Source: Spongiibacter taiwanensis
GTDB lineage: Bacteria > Pseudomonadota > Gammaproteobacteria > Pseudomonadales > Spongiibacteraceae
DNA length: 64,000 bases
NCBI RefSeq assembly: GCF_023702635.1
Contig: NZ_CP098455.1
Coordinates: forward strand, 1,488,001 to 1,552,000
Direction: 5' to 3'
The notes under the pieces: model-generated
The model's database searches: none
What the model saw: the letters and a program-made list of their open reading frames with translations, nothing else
What the model was told of the DNA's origin: nothing
In this document: positions 57,235 through 64,000 of the stretch, in pieces
Layout of the letters: every line of letters begins with the position of its first letter
Position numbering within the stretch: the stretch's first letter is position 1
Translations under genes and position numbers: made by a program

Positions 57235-58815
57235 CTAATAAACATCTCGTAAGTAGCGGCCGTGCATACCGAGCAGATCCACCACCCCGTTGCCGAGCAG
57301 TGCTCGCAGGGTTTCATCCACCGCGGCCCCCATGCCCTGGCGACTACCGCACACCAGAATGCTGGCACCCTCGGCCACCCAGCTTTTTAGGGTTTCGGCT
57401 TCGGCAGATAGCACCGCTTGCACGTAGGCAGGCCGGGAAGGACACTGCGAAAACACCCGATCCAGTTTCGGCAAAAATCCGGCTCGCTGCAGCTCCATAA
57501 TGTCGTCGCGGTAAACCGCGTCGTGCTCCGGGTGGCGCTCGCCGAATATCAGCCAATTCTCTCGCTGGCCCTGGCGGCGGCGGTCCAGCAGATGACTCCA
57601 GAGGCCTGCCAGGCCAGAGCCACTACCGATTAAAATCAGCGGCGACTTTCCGTGTGCGAGATGAAACTGGCGGTTGTTGCGCACACGCAGCTCAACCGAC
57701 TCCCCCAGCACGAGCGCGTTGCACAACCAGCCCGATGCCAACCCCAGCCGACCATCTTTGTCTTGCCGCTGACGCAGCACAATATCGAGATGGCCCGTCT
57801 CCGGAATTGAAGCAATGGAGTACTCACGCTTGCCAAGGCGCGGTAGTGACAAAACCCAGTCCGAAACCGGCTTACCCTCAATGCAGGGCGCTTGAGGCGA
57901 ATAACAGTCACTGTTCTGGCAAATGGACTCAGCAACATCAATGTTGAGGCTCGCGACTGCCGGTAGCTGTCGGCTCTGTAATTCCGGGATCAATTGGGCA
58001 CCCTCATCGTCAAGCACACCGCGCTCTGCCAGAGCGTCCAGAAACTGCCGACATTGCGCCGCACTGTTGCGGGGCCACAGCTCGGCAATATCGCCCGCCC
58101 GCCACGCAAGCGCAGAAGACTCATCAGGCGCAAACCTCAGTCGAAAGAGGCCCGGGGATTCGCTCTGCGAATTCAGATGTTCCCGCGCAATCAAGGTCCA
58201 GCGGGTTTCTGGGGCGGAGGAGCCAACGGCCCTCAGGACCGGCATCGCGACACCTGCGCCGGCAAGCGTTTGCAGCCATTTATGAACGACCGCCGAATCG
58301 ACCGCTTGCTGCCCGCCCGTAAGCGCGGCATCCAGTTCCAGGCGAGGTTGCCACAGGCCGGCGCCCAGCGCCTGCAAGCCCAACTCCAGCCGACGACCAA
58401 AGGCGCAATAATCGGGGTAACTGCTATCCCCCAGCGCCAGTACCGCAATCTGCAGATGATCAAGCCGCGGGGGCTGTCCTTTGAGCCAGCGCCGTTCAAA
58501 ACGCTGACCATTGTCTGGCGCCTCGCCATCACCGTAAGTGCTGACCACAAATACCGCACGCTTGGCCGCGGCCAGACTGCCGTCAGCAAGCTGACTCAAC
58601 GGCTGGGCGCGGGCGCCCGGCGCCAATGCGCCGCACACCTGCTCAGCCAGTGCCTGGGCGGTGCCGCTCTGGCTGGCATAGGCGACCAGCAGCTCGCCAG
58701 CACCCACACTAACCGCTGGGTTATGCCTACGGTACTGTCGCCAACTATGCCAGCACAGCCCGCCATAAGCGGACAATGCCAACAGCGTGACCAGCAGTTT
58801 GTGCCAGAGAATCAC
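57235..58815 (-). CDS. Membrane-anchored flavodoxin/NADPH reductase (CysJ-like ferric reductase)
   Basis: A 526-residue protein. One N-terminal helix (LVTLLALSAYGGLCW) anchors a flavodoxin domain (about 40-180: LLVAYASQSGTAQALAEQV, VVSTYGDGEAPDNG, LALGDSSYPDYCAFGRRLE). An FAD domain (about 205-370) has REYSIASIP, and an NADPH domain (about 385-525) has ILIGSGSGLAGLWSHLLDR and FGERHPEHDAVYRDDI. This is the diflavin reductase plan. In this locus it probably reduces ferric siderophore with the PepSY protein. In some relatives it is fused to PepSY; here the two are separate genes. It converges with the feo operon. Confidence 0.88.
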   Translation of the reverse strand: MILWHKLLVTLLALSAYGGLCWHSWRQYRRHNPAVSVGAGELLVAYASQSGTAQALAEQVCGALAPGARAQPLSQLADGSLAAAKRAVFVVSTYGDGEAPDNGQRFERRWLKGQPPRLDHLQIAVLALGDSSYPDYCAFGRRLELGLQALGAGLWQPRLELDAALTGGQQAVDSAVVHKWLQTLAGAGVAMPVLRAVGSSAPETRWTLIAREHLNSQSESPGLFRLRFAPDESSALAWRAGDIAELWPRNSAAQCRQFLDALAERGVLDDEGAQLIPELQSRQLPAVASLNIDVAESICQNSDCYSPQAPCIEGKPVSDWVLSLPRLGKREYSIASIPETGHLDIVLRQRQDKDGRLGLASGWLCNALVLGESVELRVRNNRQFHLAHGKSPLILIGSGSGLAGLWSHLLDRRRQGQRENWLIFGERHPEHDAVYRDDIMELQRAGFLPKLDRVFSQCPSRPAYVQAVLSAEAETLKSWVAEGASILVCGSRQGMGAAVDETLRALLGNGVVDLLGMHGRYLRDVY

Positions 58816-58834
58816 CGGTCTCGCTCAACAAGCC

Positions 58835-59665
58835 TTACAGGGGCAGCACTTCGAGCGTGGCCACGTAGCCGCCCTGACGGGTAGTGGCGGGCGCTTTTGC
58901 TTTGTTGTCCTGATACTCGGCCTCAAGCCAATAACGCCCCGCCTCCGGCCAGGTCACGCTGACCACGCCTTTGTCATCGGCGGTCAGCTCAATGGCGTTT
59001 TGGCTATTGCGGTAACGCATGCCGTCAACAATCAACGTCACCTTGGTGCCCGCCGCCGGTTTGCCGTCGATCAAGAAGGTGAACTTGGCTGGCTCACCGG
59101 CAAACAGGTCATTGGGATGGGTGATGGGCTGCATTTCCAAGCCCTGGCCGGTTGGGGTAAACACCTTGGTCGAGGGCTGCCCCGCCGTGATAAAGGTTTC
59201 GATCCGGCGAGACGAATAGCTTACCTCAAGATTTTTGGCATCTTTAGGCACCGCTTTTTCAAAGGGCGCGTTGGTGGCATTGGGGCCACGACCCGGCCAG
59301 CCACCGCGCTTACCATCGGCAGTTTCCCAGCGCGCCCGCAGGCCGCTACTGGCAATGGCAATTTTGTAAGTGCCTTCCTGCGTTAACTGCAGATCAAAAC
59401 TGCTGCGGTGCTTACCGGTGTGGGGGTTTTGTGCCTCAACCGCACTGCCATCCGGCGCCAGCACCTGCAGTTCGTTGAGGCGCAGCGGCGCATGGTCAGT
59501 GTAGAAAATATCATTGGACACGGCGCCGTCCACTGTCACCCAGGGCGCCTCACCCGACAGCACGGTCGCCGCGGGTAGAAACCAGGCCCGGTGGGCGTTG
59601 GCCGTCAACGGCAACCCCAACTGCAAACACAATACTGCCAAGAAATAGAACTGTACGCGCTTCAT
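58835..59665 (-). CDS. DUF4198 periplasmic protein
   Basis: A 276-residue exported protein. The signal peptide ends LPLTANA, and the mature start HRAWFLPAATVLSGEAPWVT is diagnostic of DUF4198, with a His that could bind metal. The C-terminal half is an Ig/transthyretin-like fold: LFAGEPAKFTFLIDGKPAAG, VTLIVDGMRYRNSQNAIELT and VTWPEAGRYWLEAEY. DUF4198 genes often lie beside TonB siderophore or nickel/cobalt systems; the role is not settled. It is third in the four-gene minus operon. Confidence 0.85.
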   Translation of the reverse strand: MKRVQFYFLAVLCLQLGLPLTANAHRAWFLPAATVLSGEAPWVTVDGAVSNDIFYTDHAPLRLNELQVLAPDGSAVEAQNPHTGKHRSSFDLQLTQEGTYKIAIASSGLRARWETADGKRGGWPGRGPNATNAPFEKAVPKDAKNLEVSYSSRRIETFITAGQPSTKVFTPTGQGLEMQPITHPNDLFAGEPAKFTFLIDGKPAAGTKVTLIVDGMRYRNSQNAIELTADDKGVVSVTWPEAGRYWLEAEYQDNKAKAPATTRQGGYVATLEVLPL

Positions 59666-59702
59666 TGCTTCTCCTTAACCATCGTTTGTTGCTGGCGACC
59701 GC

Positions 59703-60251
59703 TCAGGGCACCAAATGCAAAGCCACTTCACCCAGCTCGGATTCTCCCTTTGCGGTCAGTACCGCCACCTTGCTCACCGGCAAAACAAAGGGAATTTTGA
59801 GCATCTCTCTGCCGCCCACTTCCCGGGCGGCTTCCACATTGAGCACGTACTGGCCGGGCGCCAGGGTCGACAACGTCGATTGCAGCGCCAACTGATAATC
59901 ACCGGGCTGACGGGTTGCACCACTGATGCCATCCACCGGCATATCCAGACGACGGCCGCTGTAACGCCACCACTGGCGCATGTCCTTCAGCCACTGTTCG
60001 CCCTTATCGTCCCCACCCTTACCGGCAGGGCCGCCCCGGCCTAACTGGTACCACACCGAAATATTGTGGATTTCGCCGCTGTCCTGATTGCGCAGCCACA
60101 CCGCGACATAGGGTCGGTGATACTCGGCCACATCAATGTTCGGCACCGTTAGCGCCAGGTAACTCTGCCCGTCGGTTGGCGCGGGGTCGGCCTGCACCGG
60201 CGACCAGGCTGGCACCATCGCCAGCGCAATCCACATCAAGGTCTTTTTCAT
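59703..60251 (-). CDS. DUF2271 periplasmic protein
   Basis: A 182-residue exported protein with a signal peptide ending SPVQA. DUF2271 marks are RPYVAVWLRNQDSGEIHNIS, WLKDMRQWWRYSGRR and DGISGATRQPGDYQLAL. The family is nearly always next to PepSY and flavodoxin-type ferric reductases of TonB siderophore loci, as here; no biochemical role is known. It starts 9 bp after the PepSY gene. Confidence 0.87.
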   Translation of the reverse strand: MKKTLMWIALAMVPAWSPVQADPAPTDGQSYLALTVPNIDVAEYHRPYVAVWLRNQDSGEIHNISVWYQLGRGGPAGKGGDDKGEQWLKDMRQWWRYSGRRLDMPVDGISGATRQPGDYQLALQSTLSTLAPGQYVLNVEAAREVGGREMLKIPFVLPVSKVAVLTAKGESELGEVALHLVP

Positions 60252-60260
60252 CTCAATCCT

Positions 60261-60872
60261 CTAATGAACAAACAACACAAGAATCAATGCAGGAATCAGC
60301 AGCCCCAGGGCGACGGCTGGCCAGGTGCTCGGCCGTTGACGGGTCTGCCGCTGCAACAACAGCAAGCCGCTGATCGAAAACACCACGCAGGCTACGGCAA
60401 AGACATCAATGAACACGATCCAGGCAAGACCAGTATCCCGGCCCTTATGCAGATCGTTAAAGTAAGCCACCCAGCCTCGATCCGTGCGCTCGTAAAGCAA
60501 GTTTCCACTGGCTAAATCGACACTCAACCAGGCGTCAGCGCCGGGCTGAGGCATGGCCAGGTACAGCTCTTCTTTGCTCCACTCAAGCGAGCGCACCGGG
60601 GGCAAATACACCTGCTTTTCACTTATCAGCCAGCGTCTGAGCTCGGCCGGCACCCGCTGGGAGTCTCGATCCACCGCCTGCAGGCTGGCCAACACCGACT
60701 CGGGCACGGCGGCCTCTACCGTCACCACCGTCGGCGTCGCCGGAATCCAACTGGCGTGATTAAGGGTGACCCCGGTAATCGCAAAACCGAGCATGGCCAC
60801 CAGGCACACCGCCGAGCTAATCCAGTGCCATTGCCGCAGGCTGCCCAGTGCCCAACGCCGGAGGCTATTCAC
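60261..60872 (-). CDS. PepSY-associated membrane protein (ferric reductase component)
   Basis: A 203-residue protein from GTG 60872, which has AAGGGG 6 bp upstream; TTG 60890 is open but has no such site. An N-terminal helix (WISSAVCLVAMLGFAITGVTL) is followed by NHASWIP, a periplasmic PepSY-like part with LYLAMPQPGADAWLSVDLAS and GWVAYFNDLHKGRDTGLAWI, then two helices (IDVFAVACVVFSISGLLLL, WPAVALGLLIPALILVLF). Conserved His residues may bind heme. It heads the operon that ends in the diflavin reductase and should carry electrons across the inner membrane (inference). Confidence 0.85.
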   Translation of the reverse strand: MNSLRRWALGSLRQWHWISSAVCLVAMLGFAITGVTLNHASWIPATPTVVTVEAAVPESVLASLQAVDRDSQRVPAELRRWLISEKQVYLPPVRSLEWSKEELYLAMPQPGADAWLSVDLASGNLLYERTDRGWVAYFNDLHKGRDTGLAWIVFIDVFAVACVVFSISGLLLLQRQTRQRPSTWPAVALGLLIPALILVLFVH

Positions 60873-61000
60873 CTGCCACCCCTTCGCCAAGCCCGCGACC
60901 TACTGATATCGATGTCACCACAAACTTGCTTCCTGACTATCCCTGCCGCTGGCATAACACCCCTGGCAATTTGGGAATGATAACAAATTATATTTGCATT

Positions 61001-61015
61001 TGAGAATTATTATTA
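61001..61015. promoter_or_regulatory. Fur-like site between siderophore operon and receptor
   Basis: TGAGAATTATTATTA matches the 7-1-7 Fur core TGATAATNATTATCA at 12 of 14 positions. It lies in an AT-rich stretch (60978-61027) between the two divergent transcripts and can serve both. Confidence 0.6.
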
Positions 61016-61177
61016 TTTATATTTGTCGCCCGTCGAGCCGAAGTCGTCTCGTCACGAATCGCCATAGACAACAAACCACCGCCGTAACCAGGCACTTGCC
61101 CGGCACGAGTCCCATTTCGACCCGTCCCCAGGACCGCCGGCCCAAGGGTAACCACTATCGAGGAGCTTCCAAGCAAT

Positions 61178-63355
61178 ATGGACAAAATGACTACCACCAC
61201 CGGGCACCATAGCAATACCCCCGCCAGCTTTGGCAAAAAAACCGTCCTGGCCCAGGCGATTGCCCTGGGCTTGATGGGCAGCGGCATGAACGCCTGGGCA
61301 CAACAGCCCGACCCCGACGCCCCCGCAACCCTGCCCAAAGTGCAAGTGGAAGCCGACGCCATTACGCCCTACAAGGCAAATAAGGCCTCATCACCGATTT
61401 ACACTCAGCCTTTGGCTGAAACCCCGAAGACCATCACCGTGGTTACCCAGGAAGTGCTGCAAGATCAGGCGGTGACTACCCTGCGCGACGCCCTGCGCAA
61501 CGTCTCTGGCATTACCATGCAGGCGGGTGAAGGCGGCGTGGCCGCCGGCGACAACCTGAGCATTCGCGGTTTTGATGCCACTAACGATCTCTACGTTGAT
61601 GGCGTCCGCGACATCGGCTCCTACAGCCGTGACACCTTTAACCTCGAGGCAGTAGAAGTCACCAAAGGCCCCTCCTCAACCACCAGCGGTCGCGGCTCGG
61701 CCGGCGGCTCGATCAACGTTGTCAGCAAAACCGCGAAGTTTGAAGAGTTCAAACGGGGTAACGTGATGGTCGGCAACGACAGCCAGTTGCGCGCCGCCAT
61801 TGACGTTAACAGCCAGCTCAGCAACACCGTGGCCGGTCGCCTCAACCTGATGACCGAAGATAGCGGCGTACCCGGCCGGGACGTTACCGAGCGGGAATCC
61901 ACCGGCGTTGCCGGCGCCCTAACCTTCAAACTCAGCCCCAAAACCACCCTGACCGGCGGTGTGACCTACCTCGACCAGGAAAACCTGCCCGACGGCGGCG
62001 TTCCCCTGCTGACCGATGCCAATGGCAAGCGCTACCTCGATGAAGACACCGCTGAAAACTACTACGGTGTTGAGAACCGGGACTACGACAACAACGAAGT
62101 GCTGAGCTTCAAGTTTGCGGTGGACCACCAGTTCAACGACAACCTGAGCCTGCGCAACCAGACCTTTATAGGCCAAACCGAAACCAGTGCGGCGTTTACC
62201 CGGCCCAGCTTCAACTCAGACACAGGCATGGTTCGTCGTGGTGGTGTCAAAGCCCGGGACGAAGATCGGGATATCTTTTCCAACCAGACCACCCTGCGCT
62301 CAATGTTCACCAGCGGCTCTGTGAAACACGACCTGGTAACCGGCATCGACCTTACCCAGGAAGAATACGTTCGCTATGAAATGGTTACCGAAAATGACGA
62401 CCCCGCCGAAGTTGATCTTTACAACCCGCAAACCGACGATGCTTACACTGGCAGCATTCGCCGTGGTGGTGGCGAGAATGAAGGCAGCTACGACTCCATC
62501 GCGCTGTTTGTCAGCGACACCATTACCTTCACCCCCCAGTGGAGCACGACCCTGGGTTTGCGCGCCGAGCAGTACGATCAGGAATATTCGCAAAACTACA
62601 CGTCATCCGGTCGCGGCGGCGACACCCCACCCTTCAAGTATGAAACTGACGACACGCTGGTCAGCTGGAATGCCTCGGTCAGCTACAAACCGGTGGAAAA
62701 CGGCACGGTCTACCTCGGTCTGGCCAACGCCCAAACCCCACTCGGCAGCAACCTGACCCTGAGCGAAGATGAGCAAGACATCGACGCGGAAGAAGACGAA
62801 CTGATTGAACTGGGCACCAAGTGGGAGCTGTTTGGCGACAAACTGCTGGCCACCGCGGCGATCTTCCAGTCCACCAAAACCAACGCCCAAACCACCGACG
62901 AGAACGACTTGTTGGTCCTCGATGGCGAGCAGCAGGTACGCGGTCTGGAGCTGGGCTTGAACGGCACCATCAATGATCGACTGTCAGTGATTGCCAATTA
63001 CAGCTATACCGATACCGAGATTACCGAATCTGGCGACCCGGACGAGGAAGGCACCGACCTGTTTAATATTCCCGAGCATTCAGCCAATCTGTGGGCGACC
63101 TACCTGCTGAATCAGGACTGGGAAGTGGGCGGCGGCTTTCAGTACATCGGTGAATACGACAACGGCAGCAGCACCTCACTGGACTCGGTGACCCTGGTCA
63201 ATGTCCTGGCGGCATGGCAGGCCACCGACAACATCAAGCTGCAGCTCAACTGCAACAACCTGACCGACGAGAAGTACCTGCTCAAACCCCGGGGCAGCCG
63301 CGGTGTGCCCGGCACCGGTCGCAGCATTACCCTGACGGCAAGCGTGGAGTTCTAA
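61178..63355 (+). CDS. TonB-dependent siderophore receptor, catecholate type
   Basis: A 725-residue outer-membrane receptor. A long signal region (FGKKTVLAQAIALGLMGSGMNAWA) leads to the plug (about 60-185): LAETPKTITVVTQEVLQDQA, LRDALRNVSGITMQAGEGG, LSIRGFDATNDLYVDGVRD, VTKGPSSTTSGRGSAGGSIN. The barrel ends TASVEF. This is the Fiu/CirA-like siderophore receptor type; the substrate is probably a monomeric or linear catecholate (inference). GAGGAG is 12 bp before the ATG at 61178; ATG 61187 is possible. It is divergent from its reductase operon with a Fur-like site between. Confidence 0.92.
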   Translation: MDKMTTTTGHHSNTPASFGKKTVLAQAIALGLMGSGMNAWAQQPDPDAPATLPKVQVEADAITPYKANKASSPIYTQPLAETPKTITVVTQEVLQDQAVTTLRDALRNVSGITMQAGEGGVAAGDNLSIRGFDATNDLYVDGVRDIGSYSRDTFNLEAVEVTKGPSSTTSGRGSAGGSINVVSKTAKFEEFKRGNVMVGNDSQLRAAIDVNSQLSNTVAGRLNLMTEDSGVPGRDVTERESTGVAGALTFKLSPKTTLTGGVTYLDQENLPDGGVPLLTDANGKRYLDEDTAENYYGVENRDYDNNEVLSFKFAVDHQFNDNLSLRNQTFIGQTETSAAFTRPSFNSDTGMVRRGGVKARDEDRDIFSNQTTLRSMFTSGSVKHDLVTGIDLTQEEYVRYEMVTENDDPAEVDLYNPQTDDAYTGSIRRGGGENEGSYDSIALFVSDTITFTPQWSTTLGLRAEQYDQEYSQNYTSSGRGGDTPPFKYETDDTLVSWNASVSYKPVENGTVYLGLANAQTPLGSNLTLSEDEQDIDAEEDELIELGTKWELFGDKLLATAAIFQSTKTNAQTTDENDLLVLDGEQQVRGLELGLNGTINDRLSVIANYSYTDTEITESGDPDEEGTDLFNIPEHSANLWATYLLNQDWEVGGGFQYIGEYDNGSSTSLDSVTLVNVLAAWQATDNIKLQLNCNNLTDEKYLLKPRGSRGVPGTGRSITLTASVEF

Positions 63356-63404
63356 CACAGCTCAGGCGGTTAGCGCGGTCCACCCGTTGTCCGCGCAAAG
63401 GAAG

Positions 63405-64000
63405 AATCCATCTGGATGGCGGCGCTCGGGATGACCGCGTCTCCGTTCGTGGACTCTTCGCTGCGCTCAGAGAACGACGGGGAGGAAGCGGCGGGATGGG
63501 TTCAGTAATTCCAACCCCCGCCGTCGCTCCCTGACCCGGAGTGGAACGTAGGGGAAGGGTCCATATTTGAGACAGTAGTCTGGATGATCGTGCCAGTGTT
63601 CGTGGACTCTTCGCTGCGCTCAGAGAACGATGGGAAGGAACTGAAGTGGGATGAGTACACAGTAATTCCAGCCCCCGCCATCGCTCCCTGACCCGGAGTG
63701 AAACGTAGGGGAAGGGTCCATATTCAAGGCAGTAGTCTGGATGACCGTACCGCTGTTTGTGGGCTCTTCGCTGCGCTCAGAGAACGACGGGAGCGGTGGG
63801 GGAAAGCGCAAAGATTTGCGGCTGCCTACTCCGTCGCTCCCTGACCCGGAGTGAAACGTAGGGGAAGGGTCCATATTCGAGGCAGTAGCCTGAATGACCG
63901 CGCCGCTGTTCGTGGACTCTTCGCTGCGCTCAGAGAACGATGGGAAGGAATGGAAGTGGGATGAGCACACAGTAATTCCAGCCCCCGCCGTCGCTCCCTG
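63405..64000. repeat. Tandem array of about 155-bp repeats, no gene
   Basis: At least four copies are seen; CTCTTCGCTGCGCTCAGAGA recurs at about 63454, 63607, 63764 and 63917 (spacings 153, 157, 153). CTCCCTGACCCGGAGTG and ACGTAGGGGAAGGGTCCATA recur with the same period. The copies differ by scattered substitutions and by 4-bp steps. Open frames on the minus strand contain repeated SFSERSEE-type peptides and are not real. The array continues past the window edge. Confidence 0.85.

Noticed and set aside
63620-63970. 116-codon frame on the minus strand with repeated SFSERSEE peptides
   Set aside because: It is a translation of the tandem DNA repeats; the same peptides occur wherever this repeat class is read through.
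63405-64000. Possible CRISPR array
   Set aside because: The repeat period is about 155 bp, the copies differ throughout, and there are no short identical repeats with unique spacers.

Overview
The window looks like the chromosome of a marine-type gammaproteobacterium on the Pseudomonadales/Cellvibrionales side. The evidence is a conserved block queG-nnr-tsaE-amiB-mutL-miaA-hfq-hflX-hflK-hflC-DUF2065-hisZ-purA, a second block fur/bamE/ratB-ratA/smpB, a tmRNA tag reading ANDDNYALAA, a Fur protein without the usual second Cys of the metal-site CxxC, and a MutL with an endonuclease-type motif. The genus is inference only.

Layout. 1-7.3 kb: a metabolic segment with the end of a TonB-dependent receptor, a DUF1330 protein, a membrane-bound PQQ dehydrogenase, an AraC regulator, an Old Yellow Enzyme reductase and an NTF2-like protein. 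7.4-11.6 kb: a sensor kinase with a downstream beta-barrel protein, a GAF-GGDEF diguanylate cyclase and a transglutaminase/TPR lipoprotein. 11.6-16.3 kb: a lipoprotein/TonB-receptor operon behind an array of four 11-bp PhoB-like repeats. 16.3-35.0 kb: gabD, then housekeeping genes for purine and histidine synthesis, HflKC proteolysis control, Hfq, tRNA modification, mismatch repair, cell-wall amidase, t6A synthesis, metabolite repair, Fur and BamE, plus an NSS transporter. 35.2-41.4 kb: smpB, sixA, a methyltransferase, a MITE-like 267-bp element, ppk1/ppx and ssrA.

41.4-54.5 kb is the accessory region. It opens with a duplicated 3' end of ssrA, an apparent integration scar. It then carries a lone CopG-type antitoxin, hsdR, a translationally coupled run fic-hsdM-hsdS-DUF3800, a PD-(D/E)XK/DUF5655 nuclease-like gene, a higB/higA-ImmA toxin-antitoxin pair with a perfect 42-bp palindromic operator, and an M23 peptidase. 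Two nearly identical 19-bp palindromes lie at 45687 (in front of fic) and 54632 (beyond the peptidase).

54.7-63.4 kb is iron uptake: feoA-feoB and a Cys-rich membrane protein behind a good Fur box, then a ferric-siderophore system in which a flavodoxin-type reductase, DUF4198, DUF2271 and PepSY proteins run divergently from a catecholate-type TonB receptor, again with a Fur-like site. The window ends inside a tandem array of about 155-bp repeats without a gene.

The most interesting points are the Pho-box-controlled lipoprotein/TonB pair, the Fic-containing type I restriction operon with twin palindromes, the self-complementary element at 36.8-37.1 kb, and the repeat embedded in the hsdS coding sequence.
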